Assembly: GCA_003645455.1 (NCBI GenBank)
Contig: QNFE01000013.1
Coordinates: 1 to 39,881 of the forward strand
DNA: 39,881 nucleotides
Source of the DNA: Gammaproteobacteria bacterium
GTDB taxonomy: Bacteria; Pseudomonadota; Gammaproteobacteria; QNFE01
Reading direction: 5' to 3'
Position 1 is the first letter of the stretch, and the number at the start of each line of letters is the position of its first letter. Positions 1-9,243 of the stretch are shown in pieces. A model generated the notes under the pieces. It had not been told where the DNA came from. It worked only from the letters and a program-made list of their open reading frames with translations, and did not search any database. A program made the translations under genes and the position numbers.

Positions 1-6
1 ATAATT

Positions 7-180
7 CGTCATTCCGTGCATCCCCTTACACCGTCATTCCGTGCATCCCCTTACACCGTCATTCCGTGCATCCCCTTACACCGTCATTCCGTGCATCCCC
101 TTACACCGTCATTCCGTGCATCCCCTCGTCATTCCGTGCATCCCCTACACCGTCATTCCGTGCTTGATACGGAATCCATC
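7..180. repeat. Tandem 20-25 bp repeat array ending in a palindromic dispersed repeat
   Basis: Seven consecutive copies start at 7, 32, 57, 82, 107, 127 and 151. The shared core is CGTCATTCCGTGCATCCCCT. The first four copies have a 25-bp period (core plus TACAC), the fifth lacks TACAC, and the sixth is 24 bp. The last copy (151-180) is different: it continues into TTGATACGGAAT, so ATTCCGT and ACGGAAT can pair as a hairpin. It therefore resembles an intact GTCATTCCG-type dispersed repeat of which the other six copies are amplified left halves. There are no unique spacers and no cas genes, so this is not a CRISPR array. Confidence 0.9.
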
Positions 181-212
181 CAACTACATGGGCGATTTTG
201 CGGGATAAATTG

Positions 213-233
213 ATACTGAATTGGGTTCAGTAT
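213..233. other. Hairpin downstream of the decayed transporter
   Basis: ATACTGAA (213-220) and TTCAGTAT (226-233) form a perfect 8-bp stem with a 5-nt loop. It lies just past the stop of the broken transporter reading frame. No U-run follows on either strand, so an intrinsic terminator is possible but weak. Confidence 0.35.
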
Positions 234-445
234 TATGAGAGTATAGGGATGAATACAGTTGTTTTTTTGTTCTCAACTATTAACTTTAAATTGTCAATTA
301 TTCCTGCCACAACCACAACAGAACGTCCCAAACCAATAAATATGGGGTTAAAATACTCAATTATATATTTAGTAATAGGGAGTATCAAAGAAAACAACAA
401 AACACCCATCAAACCTTGAAACATACCCTTGGATTTATCACTCAT
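233..445 (-). pseudogene. N-terminal remnant of an EamA/DMT-type transporter
   Basis: A 70-residue frame whose first half (about residues 8-48) resembles the first helix and loop of EamA/DMT-superfamily permeases: FQGLMGVLLFSLILPITKY, then NPIFIGLGRSVVVVAGI. Family members have about 280-300 residues and ten helices. Here the frame ends after 70, followed by a hairpin and a tandem repeat array rather than the rest of a permease. Its ATG overlaps the map stop codon by 4 bp, so it was probably once the second gene of a map operon. The last ~20 residues do not look like the family and may be frameshifted. Assignment rests on pattern recognition of a short region. Confidence 0.5.
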
Positions 446-1209
446 ATCGTTTCATTCTCTTGCAAAGTTAAAACCTCATAGCCTGTTTTTGTCACCAAAA
501 TAGTATGTTCCCATTGGGCGGATAGAGAGTGGTCGGCGGTCACAACAGTCCAATTATCTGCAAGCAATAAAGTTTTTTTCTTGCCGATATTTATCATAGG
601 CTCAATGGTAAATGTCATACCTTCTTCTAAAACTGTCTCAACTTTTTCATCAAAATAATGTAAAACTTGCGGTTCTTCGTGAAAAGCTAAACCTATGCCA
701 TGTCCGCAATAATCCTCCACTACCGAGCAGTGATTTTTTTTGGCATAGCTTTCAATGGTTTTGCCGATTAGAGATAATTTTATGCCAGGTTTGACGACTC
801 TTATGCCCCGCTTTAAACATTCATATGAAATATCCGATACCCTTTTGCCGGCGATTTTTGGTTTGCCGACAAAAAACATTCGGCTACTATCACCGTGATA
901 TAAATCTTTGATGATAGTTATATCAATATTGATTATATCGCCTTTTTTTAGTTTTTTATGGGTAGGGGTAGAGTGGCACACTTGATGATTTACCGAGGTG
1001 CAGATTGATTTGGTAAAACCGCGATAATTCAATGGTGCAGGAATTACTTTTAACTCCTCTATCATATGTTTGTGGCAAATGTCGTTAAGTTCAATTGTTG
1101 TGATGCCGGCTTTGATATAGGGTTCAATAAATTTTAAGATGCCGGCGGTAATTTTGCCAACCGCTCTCATTTTTTCAATCTCTTCTTTGTTTTTAATTGT
1201 GATATTCAT
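442..1209 (-). CDS. map: Methionine aminopeptidase type I
   Basis: Cytosolic metallopeptidase that removes the initiator methionine from nascent proteins. All metal ligands of the family are visible (numbering from the chosen start): D96, D107 (HGDSSRMF), H170 (GHGIG), E203 (FTIEPM) and E234 (QWEH), plus catalytic H79 (VCHSTP). The frame is open up to an ATG at 1278, but the 23 extra residues are not family-like. The internal ATG at 1209 gives 255 residues beginning MNITIKNKEEIEKMR, the usual MetAP N-terminus. A TATAAT on the minus strand (1224-1219) ends only 9 bases before this ATG and no Shine-Dalgarno is seen, so the transcript may be nearly leaderless. It is divergent from adk, and its stop overlaps the transporter remnant. 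Confidence 0.93.
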   Translation of the reverse strand: MNITIKNKEEIEKMRAVGKITAGILKFIEPYIKAGITTIELNDICHKHMIEELKVIPAPLNYRGFTKSICTSVNHQVCHSTPTHKKLKKGDIINIDITIIKDLYHGDSSRMFFVGKPKIAGKRVSDISYECLKRGIRVVKPGIKLSLIGKTIESYAKKNHCSVVEDYCGHGIGLAFHEEPQVLHYFDEKVETVLEEGMTFTIEPMINIGKKKTLLLADNWTVVTADHSLSAQWEHTILVTKTGYEVLTLQENETI

Positions 1210-1297
1210 AGGGCGAGAATTATACATTTTAAATTTTTGCTTTTTTAAATATATTGGTTTGTGTCCGTTTATCTGCATTCAACTATTTAGTTCTTTG

Positions 1298-1370
1298 AGC
1301 CTTTGCATAAACCAAGCACAATTTATAAAAGCACATTCTCTAAACAGCACCTGGTTTATGCAAAGGTCTC
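1298..1370. mobile_element. MITE-like inverted-repeat element (73 bp)
   Basis: The right end (1370-1352, read on the minus strand) is GAGACCTTTGCATAAACCA. The left end (1298-1314) is the same sequence with a single A missing. The 15-bp arms 1300-1314 and 1352-1366 are perfect inverted repeats around 37 bp of unrelated sequence. Ends of the GAGACCTTTGCA type are, from memory, found on IS5-superfamily elements. No transposase fragment is present, so this is either a MITE or an internally deleted IS. No target-site duplication was recognised. It lies between divergent map and adk and could form a hairpin in either leader. A related solo end occurs at 13641-13660. Confidence 0.6.
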
Positions 1371-1468
1371 CTATAATTATATGGCAATTAAAAATAATAA
1401 TACCCATATTTAAATAAAACCATAAAATAAATATGTTTTTATGGCATAATACCTGCTTTTTGTTATAA

Positions 1469-2134
<666 letters not shown>

Positions 2135-2147
2135 CGAGGTAATTATT

Positions 2148-4166
2148 ATGTCCGGAACTTTATTTGCAATCGCCGCATCAATCATCGCTATTTTATATGG
2201 TGTTTTTTCAGCTATGAAAATTTTATCCTTACCTGAGGGCAATGATAGGATGAAGGAGATATCACTCGCTATCCAACAGGGTGCAGCGGCTTATTTAAAA
2301 CGTCAATATACTGCTATCGCCATTGTCGGTGCAGTTTTATTTGTCATTATCGCTATATTTTTGAGTTTTTCTACTGCCATAGGTTTTGCTCTGGGTGCTG
2401 TTTTATCAGGGGCAGCAGGTTTCATCGGGATGCATGTATCGGTGCGCTCCAATGCCAGAACTGCTTTTGCCGCTAAGATGGGAACGAACCCTGCCCTGCA
2501 AGTCGCTTTTAAAGGTGGTGCTATAACTGGTATGTTAGTAGTGGGTTTAGGTTTACTTGGTGTGGCAGGATATTTTGCTATTCTTGGTTTATTTACCCCT
2601 GCTGGAGAAACCATATCATTGGCTCCTCTGGTTGGTTTAGCCTTCGGTGGTTCACTAATTTCAATTTTTGCCAGGCTTGGTGGCGGAATTTTTACCAAAG
2701 GTGCTGATGTCGGTGCTGATTTGGTCGGCAAGGTTGAGGCAGGAATCCCAGAAGACGACCCTCGTAACCCTGCGGTTATAGCTGATAATGTTGGTGACAA
2801 TGTTGGTGATTGTGCCGGCATGGCAGCGGATTTATTTGAAACCTATGCGGTTACAATTATTGCTACTATGTTGCTTGGTGTAACCCTATTAAAAGGAGAT
2901 ATGAATGCCATGATTTATCCATTAGTTTTGGGAGGTATCTCAATTATCGGATCAATTGTTGGTGCATCTTTTGTAAGCGTTAAAGAGGGGGGGAAAATTA
3001 TGAATGCCCTTTATCTGGCTTTAATTATTTCTGCTTTGGTATCGGTTGTGGCTTTTTATCCTGCCACAGCTTGGCTTATGGGTGATAACTCTGGTGGATT
3101 TTCGGTGATGAGTTTATATCTCTCTTCAATAGTAGGCTTGGTAGTAACTGCTTTTTTGGTTGTAATTACCGAATATTATACTGCCACAGAATATAAACCT
3201 GTTGTGAATCTTGCAAAAGCATCAGAGACAGGACATGCTACTAATGTTATAGCAGGGCTGGCTTTATCAATGCGTTCAACCGCGGCTCCGGTAATTGTAA
3301 TATGTGCGGGGATTTTTGTAGCTCATTATTTTGCAGGTCTGTATGGCATAGCAATTGCTGCCACCTCTATGTTATCGATGACAGGAATAGTAGTAGCTCT
3401 TGATGCCTATGGCCCAATTACAGATAATGCCGGCGGCATAGCCGAGATGGCAGAGTTACCTGAATCTGTTCGTAAAACCACAGATGCCTTGGATGCCGTA
3501 GGTAATACTACCAAAGCTGTCACCAAAGGATATGCGATAGGTTCCGCAGGACTTGCTGCTTTGGTTTTATTTGCTGACTATACTCACGAATTAAACTCTC
3601 ATGGGCAAGTTTTGAGTTTTGATTTATCAAATCATATGGTAATTATTGGATTGTTTATTGGTGGTTTAGTGCCGTTCTTATTTGGTGCTATGGCAATGGA
3701 GGCGGTAGGACGTGCCGCATCTTCGGTTGTGATTGAAGTTCGCCGTCAATTCAAAGAAATTCCAGGCATTATGAAAGGCACAGCCAAACCTGATTATAGC
3801 ACAGCGGTTGATATGTTAACTAAATCTGCCATTAAAGAGATGATAATTCCTTCGCTTTTGCCGATTGTGATTCCAGTTGCCGTGGGTTTATTGCTTGGCG
3901 CTCAGGCACTTGGTGGTCTGCTGGTGGGCTCAATTGTCACAGGTTTATTTTTAGCGATATCAATGACCACAGGTGGAGGAGCTTGGGATAATGCTAAAAA
4001 ATATATTGAAGATGGTAATCTTGGTGGCAAAGGCTCAGAGGCTCACAAAGCCGCCGTCACAGGAGACACTATCGGTGACCCATACAAAGATACCGCAGGA
4101 CCTGCTATCAATCCATTGATTAAAATTATGAATATTGTTGCGCTTTTAATTGTGCCTTTAATCTAA
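2148..4166 (+). CDS. hppA: Membrane proton-translocating pyrophosphatase, K+-independent type
   Basis: Integral membrane enzyme coupling PPi hydrolysis to proton export, and reversible in principle. The 672 residues are rich in hydrophobic segments (about 15-16 expected in the family). The substrate/Mg site is intact: [18 protein letters not shown] at about 187-204, then [16 protein letters not shown] at about 214-229. The C-terminal [17 protein letters not shown] is also present. The signature [10 protein letters not shown] carries Lys456 and Thr459, the pair that in characterised enzymes replaces the Ala residues of K+-dependent forms; K+-independence is therefore inferred from family knowledge. 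GAGG precedes the ATG by 8 bases. It is cotranscribed with adk, and a 26-bp palindrome lies between it and sat. Confidence 0.96.
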   Translation: MSGTLFAIAASIIAILYGVFSAMKILSLPEGNDRMKEISLAIQQGAAAYLKRQYTAIAIVGAVLFVIIAIFLSFSTAIGFALGAVLSGAAGFIGMHVSVRSNARTAFAAKMGTNPALQVAFKGGAITGMLVVGLGLLGVAGYFAILGLFTPAGETISLAPLVGLAFGGSLISIFARLGGGIFTKGADVGADLVGKVEAGIPEDDPRNPAVIADNVGDNVGDCAGMAADLFETYAVTIIATMLLGVTLLKGDMNAMIYPLVLGGISIIGSIVGASFVSVKEGGKIMNALYLALIISALVSVVAFYPATAWLMGDNSGGFSVMSLYLSSIVGLVVTAFLVVITEYYTATEYKPVVNLAKASETGHATNVIAGLALSMRSTAAPVIVICAGIFVAHYFAGLYGIAIAATSMLSMTGIVVALDAYGPITDNAGGIAEMAELPESVRKTTDALDAVGNTTKAVTKGYAIGSAGLAALVLFADYTHELNSHGQVLSFDLSNHMVIIGLFIGGLVPFLFGAMAMEAVGRAASSVVIEVRRQFKEIPGIMKGTAKPDYSTAVDMLTKSAIKEMIIPSLLPIVIPVAVGLLLGAQALGGLLVGSIVTGLFLAISMTTGGGAWDNAKKYIEDGNLGGKGSEAHKAAVTGDTIGDPYKDTAGPAINPLIKIMNIVALLIVPLI

Positions 4167-4177
4167 AAACTTCATCT

Positions 4178-4203
4178 TAACAAGGGGGCATGCCCCCTTG
4201 TTA
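4178..4203 (+). terminator. Perfect 26-bp palindrome between hppA and sat
   Basis: The core CAAGGGGGCATGCCCCCTTG, extended by TAA/TTA arms, is a perfect palindrome able to form a GC-rich hairpin. It starts 11 bp after the hppA stop and is followed by ATAAAATTTTTC on the plus strand, so it can act as a terminator or attenuator. The same 20-bp core recurs near 34545-34566 in an unrelated context, which suggests a dispersed element rather than a site evolved only here. Confidence 0.65.
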
Positions 4204-4242
4204 TAAAATTTTTCAAACACTTTCACAAAGGAAAAAATTAAT

Positions 4243-5427
4243 ATGATAAAACCACACGGCTCAGATGAGTTAAACCCATTATTCGTTTATGATTCAAATA
4301 AAAATGATGAACTGCAACATTCGGCACGAGATTTAAAATCAATCGTGGTGTCATCGCAAACAGCAGGTAATGCTGTCATGCTCGGCAGTGGATATTTTAA
4401 CCCCTTAACAGGTTATATGAATATCGCAGATAGCTTGGAAGTTGCCGACAATATGCACACAACTTCTGGGCTTTTTTGGCCTACCCCTGTGATGAATGTT
4501 GTGGCAAACTCGCAAGACATACAAGCAGGCGACACTATCTCTTTGAAAGATCCTAATGTTGAGGGCAACCCGATCTTAGCGGTGCAAAATGTCCGCTCTG
4601 TTGAAACCTTGACAGATACACAAATTGAAAAAATTTGTCAAAAAACCTATGGCACAAATGACAAAGAACATCCAGGAGTTGCCGCTTTTTTGGAACAAGG
4701 AAATGTCGTTATTGCAGGAGATATTCAAGTTTTAAATCATAGTTATTTTGCCACCGAGTTCCCAGACACTTTTAAAACTGCGGTTGAGATTCGCCATGAA
4801 ATTAAAGAGCACGGCTGGAATAAAGTGATAGCTTTTCAGACTCGCAACCCTATGCACCGCGCCCATGAAGAATTATGCCATATGGCAATGGATGCGATTA
4901 AAGCTGATGGAGTTGTAATTCATATGTTGCTTGGTAAATTGAAACCTGGCGATATCCCAGCCCCGGTGCGAGATGCCGCTATTCGTAAAATGGCAGAAAT
5001 TTATTTTCCACCAAATACTGTGATGGTAAATGGGTATGGTTTTGATATGTTGTATGCAGGACCGCGTGAGGCAGTTTTGCATGCTGTTTTTCGCCAAAAT
5101 ATGGGAGCCACTCATTTTATTATCGGACGAGATCATGCAGGTGTTGGCGATTATTATGGTGATTTTGAAGCCCAAGAGATTTTTGATGAAGTCAAAGACG
5201 GCGAGTTAGAAATTGAGATATTTAAAGCCGATCATACCGCTTATTCCACCAAACTCAATAAAGTAATTATGATGCGAGATGCCCCCACCGGACACACCAA
5301 AGAAGATTTTGTTTTATTGTCTGGCACCAAAGTTCGTGAAATGCTCGGCAATGGCGAGGCACCACCACCTGAATTCTCACGTCCTGAGGTTGCTAAAATC
5401 TTGATGGATTATTATCAAAACCTGTAG
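4243..5427 (+). CDS. sat: Sulfate adenylyltransferase (ATP sulfurylase), dissimilatory-type
   Basis: Interconverts APS + PPi and ATP + sulfate. The 394 residues match the homo-oligomeric Sat family, unlike the two-subunit CysDN. Motifs are complete: QTRNPMHRAH (199-208, nucleotide and sulfate site), GRDHAGVG (295-302), and a C-terminal SGTKVREMLGNGEAPP followed by FSRPE. An AAAGGA precedes the ATG. In sulfur oxidisers that use AprAB, Sat runs toward ATP and consumes PPi; AMP is the co-substrate of AprAB. Its position next to hppA and adk suggests a shared PPi/AMP economy. No apr or dsr genes lie in this window, so the direction is inferred. Confidence 0.95.
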   Translation: MIKPHGSDELNPLFVYDSNKNDELQHSARDLKSIVVSSQTAGNAVMLGSGYFNPLTGYMNIADSLEVADNMHTTSGLFWPTPVMNVVANSQDIQAGDTISLKDPNVEGNPILAVQNVRSVETLTDTQIEKICQKTYGTNDKEHPGVAAFLEQGNVVIAGDIQVLNHSYFATEFPDTFKTAVEIRHEIKEHGWNKVIAFQTRNPMHRAHEELCHMAMDAIKADGVVIHMLLGKLKPGDIPAPVRDAAIRKMAEIYFPPNTVMVNGYGFDMLYAGPREAVLHAVFRQNMGATHFIIGRDHAGVGDYYGDFEAQEIFDEVKDGELEIEIFKADHTAYSTKLNKVIMMRDAPTGHTKEDFVLLSGTKVREMLGNGEAPPPEFSRPEVAKILMDYYQNL

Positions 5428-5481
5428 GGGTAATTAAAATCGGCGATAGGGTTATATTTATTCAAACCTTGGGCTAAACCT

Positions 5482-5658
5482 ATGTATTTTATGCTTATTC
5501 TGATTGCATGGTTTTTGTCTATTTTTATCGGATATGCAATTGAACCTGCGATAGTGGCAGCATTAGGATACATAGATGCTTTAATTACTGGCTTTATATT
5601 ATTTTTATTGTATTTTACTAATGTTTATAACCATAACAAGACAACTGCAAACAATTAA
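5482..5658 (+). CDS. Small two-helix membrane protein, unknown function
   Basis: A 58-codon frame begins MYFMLILIAWFLSIFIGY and continues AIEPAIVAALGYIDALITG before a second hydrophobic stretch (FILFLLYFTNVYN) and a polar tail. Two transmembrane segments are predicted by eye. The same frame is open upstream to 5434 (including LFKPWAKP) without a standard start, so the N-terminus is uncertain. No clear Shine-Dalgarno is seen. It lies between sat and a secreted-protein gene on the same strand and occupies most of an otherwise empty 300-bp gap. Family not recognised. Confidence 0.5.
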   Translation: MYFMLILIAWFLSIFIGYAIEPAIVAALGYIDALITGFILFLLYFTNVYNHNKTTANN

Positions 5659-5728
5659 AACTATATGTTTTTTGTTTTTATATTAGCTATAACTAATCTT
5701 ACTTAACTTTTTAAAGGAACAGTTTTTT

Positions 5729-6094
5729 ATGAAAAATCTATTAAGAATCCTGATGTTATTCATTTTGGTATTTTCTGCATTTGTGTATAGCGGTGAAGCG
5801 AATGTAACCAAAGTTGAATTTAACAAAAATAAATCTAATCTGTATAACTTTCAAGTGACAGTTTTGCACCAAGATGAAGGGTGGGATCATTATGTCAATA
5901 AATGGGATATTATTGATGAAAATAATAATGTGATAGCAACTCGTATTTTACATCACCCCCATGTAACAGAACAACCTTTTACCCGTAGTTTATCTGGTGT
6001 AAAAATACCCTCTAATGTTAAAACCATAACCATTCGTGCCTATGATAAGGTGCATAAATACGGTGGCAAAACAATCAAATTAAAGATAAAATAA
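5729..6094 (+). CDS. Small exported protein, unknown function
   Basis: A 121-residue protein with a clear signal peptide: MKNLLRI, a hydrophobic core LMLFILVFSAFVYS, and likely cleavage near residues 21-23. The mature part of about 100 residues looks like a beta-rich periplasmic domain. It contains DEGWDHYVNKW, RILHHPHVTEQPFTRSL and a C-terminal RAYDKVHKYGG stretch. Clustered His/Asp/Glu residues could bind metal, but that is a guess. This pattern resembles uncharacterised proteins of sulfur- and iron-cycling proteobacteria, recalled without a name. AAAGGA lies about 10 bases before the ATG. It converges on the polysaccharide locus, with repeats in between. Confidence 0.75.
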   Translation: MKNLLRILMLFILVFSAFVYSGEANVTKVEFNKNKSNLYNFQVTVLHQDEGWDHYVNKWDIIDENNNVIATRILHHPHVTEQPFTRSLSGVKIPSNVKTITIRAYDKVHKYGGKTIKLKIK

Positions 6095-6167
6095 TCTCAA
6101 CCATTTAATTTTTTAACAATATATTTATAGTCCTTTTTTACTCGCACTAAACTTTAAAAAAGAATCT

Positions 6168-6289
6168 CGTCATTGCGAACGAAGTGAAGCAATCTCTAAT
6201 TTAGTACGTCATTGCGAGGAACGAAGCAATCTCTTGGGGAATAACGGACACCCTATGAGACTGCCACGGCATTCTGCCTCGCAGTGACG
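6168..6289. repeat. Three copies of a GTCATTGCGAGG-type dispersed repeat, two direct and one inverted
   Basis: Copy 1 (6168-6196) and copy 2 (6207-6233) both begin CGTCATTGCGA and end AAGCAATCTC. Copy 3 (6257-6289) is the inverted longer form, GAGACTGCCACGG through CTCGCAGTGACG. The inverted copies can fold into a long imperfect hairpin between two convergent genes, where it could act as a bidirectional terminator. The same family is inserted inside fcl at 29701-29735. Confidence 0.85.
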
Positions 6290-6301
6290 AATATTTTTTA
6301 A

Positions 6302-7234
6302 CTACAAGCCTTTTTTATTGACAACAACCAAGGCAGTTTTAATAACGGTTTTGAACTCTAACCAAATACTCCAATGTTTGATATAATATAAATCATACAT
6401 TAGTTTTTGACGAGCATCCTCCGCTGATTCTCCGTATGGATACATAACCTGAGCGTGTCCTGTGATACCAGGGGCGATTAAATGTCGAATATTATAATAC
6501 GGAATATCTTGCTGATAACCTGCGACCAAATCAACCCACTCCGCCCGAGGACCGATAAGGTGCATATCGCCTTTTAAAATGTTCCACATCTGGGGCAACT
6601 CATCATAACGTTTTGAACGCATTATTTTGCCATAGGCAAATATTCTGGGGTCGTCTTTTTTGGTGTAGTGATTAAAAAATTCGGTATTTTTATTCATACT
6701 GCGAAACTTAATACAAACAAACTCTTTATTGTTGAGCCCCACTCTTTTTTGTTTAAATAAAATCTCTCCTGGACTTTGTTTTTTTATTTTAAATCTGCAT
6801 TTTATCATTACCAACCACGAGAAAAAAAATAACCAAAAAACTCCAAAATAATCAATTATTCTTTTAGCTATTTTTTGGTATAAATTAAATCCTTTTATGT
6901 CGTCCAAATAATGCAAATCAGTATTGTCTTGCGGGATATAACATTTTTCTAAATACTCTTCTAAAAAATGTTCAATTGTGATGATTTTTAAATTGCTATA
7001 ATCGGAGTTAAATTTTAAATCCGTTAAAAATTGAATTATTTTTTTATCTGTTTTTTGATGAATATTCAAAACAATAATAGCAAAATTATGGCTTTTTAAT
7101 AAATCCTCAATCGTTGTTATTGTCTGTGTAGTGGTTTGTTTTGTTAGACTTAATCTTTTTATATTGGCAAATTTATTTTTCAGTCTTTGAGTCTCAAGTT
7201 CCGTAAATTTGTATTTTTCACCTATTAAAATCAT
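6302..7234 (-). CDS. Polyprenyl-phosphate glycosyl-1-phosphate transferase (initiating sugar transferase)
   Basis: Transfers the first sugar-1-phosphate to undecaprenyl phosphate on the inner membrane to begin repeat-unit assembly. The C-terminal ~190 residues are a bacterial sugar transferase domain: KRIIDYFG, one hydrophobic segment (VFWLFFFSWLVMI, about residues 132-144), then PGEILFKQKRVG, IKFRSM, YDELPQMWNILKGDMHLIGP and a C-terminal KHWSIWLEFKT. The N-terminal ~110 residues are soluble and not recognised; they lack the four extra helices of WbaP-type enzymes. The start overlaps the stop of the upstream Rpn-type gene by 4 bp (ATGA), so translation is probably coupled. It is the last gene of the minus-strand locus. 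Confidence 0.88.
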   Translation of the reverse strand: MILIGEKYKFTELETQRLKNKFANIKRLSLTKQTTTQTITTIEDLLKSHNFAIIVLNIHQKTDKKIIQFLTDLKFNSDYSNLKIITIEHFLEEYLEKCYIPQDNTDLHYLDDIKGFNLYQKIAKRIIDYFGVFWLFFFSWLVMIKCRFKIKKQSPGEILFKQKRVGLNNKEFVCIKFRSMNKNTEFFNHYTKKDDPRIFAYGKIMRSKRYDELPQMWNILKGDMHLIGPRAEWVDLVAGYQQDIPYYNIRHLIAPGITGHAQVMYPYGESAEDARQKLMYDLYYIKHWSIWLEFKTVIKTALVVVNKKGL

Positions 7235-8154
7235 TTGCGAGCTGATGCTATTATTTCTGTGATTTTTTCGCAGTTTAAATTGAAATGTTGTGCAATATCA
7301 TCTACACTCACATTAAATCTGTGCATGCCCAGTATGCCTTTTTCTATGCCTTTTTCTATGCCTTTTTCTATGCCTTTTTCTATGCCTTTTTCTATGCCTT
7401 TTTCTATGCCTTGCTTTAACCCTTTATCCATTCCTCTTTCTGCTCCACTCTCTTCTGCTAACTCTATTGAACTTTTTTGAATATAAATAAACTCTTTTCT
7501 TTTTCTTTGGATTTCTAACTCTTCTTCGTTTAAGTGTGCTTTGCTTGCTACATCTAATGCATTTTTCAAATTAACATCCATATTTTTAGGAATATGCTCC
7601 AAACTACCGGCATTTTTTAAAAAATATATCCATTGATCTGTTATATTTTTTAATTCTTTGATGTCTTTCTTGAATTTTGGTAATTCTACAAAAATAAGTT
7701 CAATATCATCCGTATAAGTAATTAGTTGTTCTTTTTCAAGCAATTTAAAACTGTTGATTGTATTATTAGTATCAGAGAACATAACAAAATCAACAATACT
7801 CAAAGCAATTACAGGATTTAATAGATGATAATCTTCTGCTGCTTTTAATTGGATTGAATAATTTTTCGCAGCATTATACAAAACTCTTTTTTCAAAACCT
7901 TTGTGATTTAAAACTTGCATTTCTATGATTACTTTGCTGTTGTCATCCAAGACTGCTTTGACATCAACAAAACTATCTTTCATACCTTTTATCATAGGAA
8001 TACTATAAGGGTCCACTATGATTAGATCTTTTATTTTATGGGTTTTATTTTTATAAATTATAGCATTCAAAAAACTGATAAGAATATCCCGGCTACCATC
8101 ACTACCGAACACTTTTTTAAAAGCATAATCTGTTTTAACATCTAAAAAACTCAT
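7231..8154 (-). CDS. Rpn/PD-(D/E)XK family nuclease-like protein with GIEK repeats
   Basis: The N-terminus MSFLDVKTDYAFKKVFGS is typical of the Rpn family (recombination-promoting nuclease, often annotated as a putative transposase, PDDEXK_2). The nuclease core is visible as FVDVKAVLDDNSKVIIEMQV (about residues 62-81), giving an Asp followed by Glu-x-Gln. The C-terminal part has six GIEK tetrapeptides encoded by an exact 12-bp repeat, then a helix-turn-helix-like VSVDDIAQHFNL stretch. Length 307 is normal. It sits between rfbB and the sugar transferase with a good AAGGA site and a 4-bp overlap downstream, which is odd for a mobile-type gene in a sugar operon. Confidence 0.82.
   Translation of the reverse strand: MSFLDVKTDYAFKKVFGSDGSRDILISFLNAIIYKNKTHKIKDLIIVDPYSIPMIKGMKDSFVDVKAVLDDNSKVIIEMQVLNHKGFEKRVLYNAAKNYSIQLKAAEDYHLLNPVIALSIVDFVMFSDTNNTINSFKLLEKEQLITYTDDIELIFVELPKFKKDIKELKNITDQWIYFLKNAGSLEHIPKNMDVNLKNALDVASKAHLNEEELEIQRKRKEFIYIQKSSIELAEESGAERGMDKGLKQGIEKGIEKGIEKGIEKGIEKGIEKGILGMHRFNVSVDDIAQHFNLNCEKITEIIASARK
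7333..7410 (-). repeat. 12-bp coding tandem repeat encoding GIEK
   Basis: The unit TATGCCTTTTTC recurs with exact 12-bp period at 7333, 7345, 7357, 7369, 7381, 7393 and 7405 on the plus strand. Because the unit is a multiple of three, copy changes would lengthen or shorten the GIEK run without shifting the frame. Confidence 0.95.
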
Positions 8155-8198
8155 TACATTATCCTTGTTCTGTTTGATATGTGCATAATAGCATAATT

Positions 8199-9236
8199 TT
8201 ATTTTAGGTTTGCATATTTTGACAAATACCAGTCAACCGTTTTTAAAATACCACTATCAAAATCCTCATCGGCACTCCACCCCAAATCATTTTCAAGTTT
8301 TGTAGCATCTATCGCATATCGTCTATCATGTCCTGCTCTATCCTCAACAAAAGTTATTAAATCTTTATATGATTTGCCATTTTGTTGTGGAACTTTGTCA
8401 TCCAAAATAGTACAAATTCTATCAACAATTTGTAAATTTGTTCGCTCATTTTTGCCCCCTATGTTATAAATATTAGCAGTTTTGCCGTTATGATAAACCA
8501 AATCAATGGCTTTGCAATGGTCCAAAACATACAACCAATCACGGATATTTTTGCCATCACCATAGATAGGAATACTCTCACCATTCAAGGCTTTGCGGAT
8601 AATCGTGGGGATTAGTTTTTCAGAGTGTTGTTTTGGTCCGTAATTATTACTACAATTTGTAATGATAACATCCAAACCATAGGTTTCATTATAAGCACGG
8701 ACAAACATATCCACCGAAGCCTTAGCGGCGGAATATGGCGAGTTAGGAGCATAGGCTGTTTTTTCTGTGAATAAACCGCTGCTCCCCAGTGAGCCATATA
8801 CTTCATCTGTTGAGATATTATGAAAGCGACAATTTTTATATTTTTCTTTATACTTAAAAGGGGCATCTAACCAATATTTATAAGCCACATCCAACAAAGT
8901 CCAAGAACCTGTCACATTAGTTTGAATAAAAATTTCAGGTTTTTTGATAGAATTATCAACATGAGATTCAGCGGCAAAATGAATAACCCCCATTATGTCA
9001 AATTCGCCAAAAATACTCTCAATCAATGGGCGGTCACATATATCCCCTTGAATAAACTTATAACGAGGATGATTTTCTATCTCTTGTAGATTAGACAAAT
9101 CCCCAGCATAGGTTAATAAATCAAGATTTATAATATTGTAATCTTCATATTTTTCAACAAAAAGGGGGATAAAATTAGAGCCAATAAAACCTGCCCCACC
9201 TGTTATCAAAATTGACTTTTTATTCACTTTATTCAT
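8199..9236 (-). CDS. rfbB: dTDP-glucose 4,6-dehydratase
   Basis: Second step of dTDP-L-rhamnose synthesis, forming dTDP-4-keto-6-deoxyglucose in the cytosol. An extended SDR with the NAD motif GGAGFIGSNF near residues 13-22, the active-site segment STDEVYGSLG, the catalytic YSAAK with Ser and Tyr/Lys in place, and NCSNNYGPKQHSEKLIP. Its 345 residues are full length. An AGGAT Shine-Dalgarno lies just before the ATG, and only 7 bp separate it from rfbD upstream. The order is rfbA, TA pair, rfbC, rfbD, rfbB. Confidence 0.96.
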   Translation of the reverse strand: MNKVNKKSILITGGAGFIGSNFIPLFVEKYEDYNIINLDLLTYAGDLSNLQEIENHPRYKFIQGDICDRPLIESIFGEFDIMGVIHFAAESHVDNSIKKPEIFIQTNVTGSWTLLDVAYKYWLDAPFKYKEKYKNCRFHNISTDEVYGSLGSSGLFTEKTAYAPNSPYSAAKASVDMFVRAYNETYGLDVIITNCSNNYGPKQHSEKLIPTIIRKALNGESIPIYGDGKNIRDWLYVLDHCKAIDLVYHNGKTANIYNIGGKNERTNLQIVDRICTILDDKVPQQNGKSYKDLITFVEDRAGHDRRYAIDATKLENDLGWSADEDFDSGILKTVDWYLSKYANLK

Positions 9237-9243
9237 AAATATC

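Noticed and set aside
7-180. Possible CRISPR array
   Set aside because: Copies are directly adjacent with no unique spacers of constant length, and no cas gene is in the window.
16-213. 65-codon plus-strand frame across the tandem repeats
   Set aside because: It is a translation of the repeat units (HPLTPSFRAS repeated) and lacks a ribosome site; not a gene.
2303-2821. 172-codon frame antisense to hppA
   Set aside because: It is fully inside hppA, proline/alanine-rich as expected from the opposite strand of a Gly/Ala-rich membrane protein, with no own signals.
2977-2983. G7 run in hppA as a phase-variation tract
   Set aside because: It is short, lies within a conserved essential-type membrane enzyme, and the frame is intact; composition there is not AT-rich.
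7235-7480. 81-codon frame antisense to the Rpn gene with FSMP repeats
   Set aside because: It is the mirror of the GIEK repeats on the coding strand.
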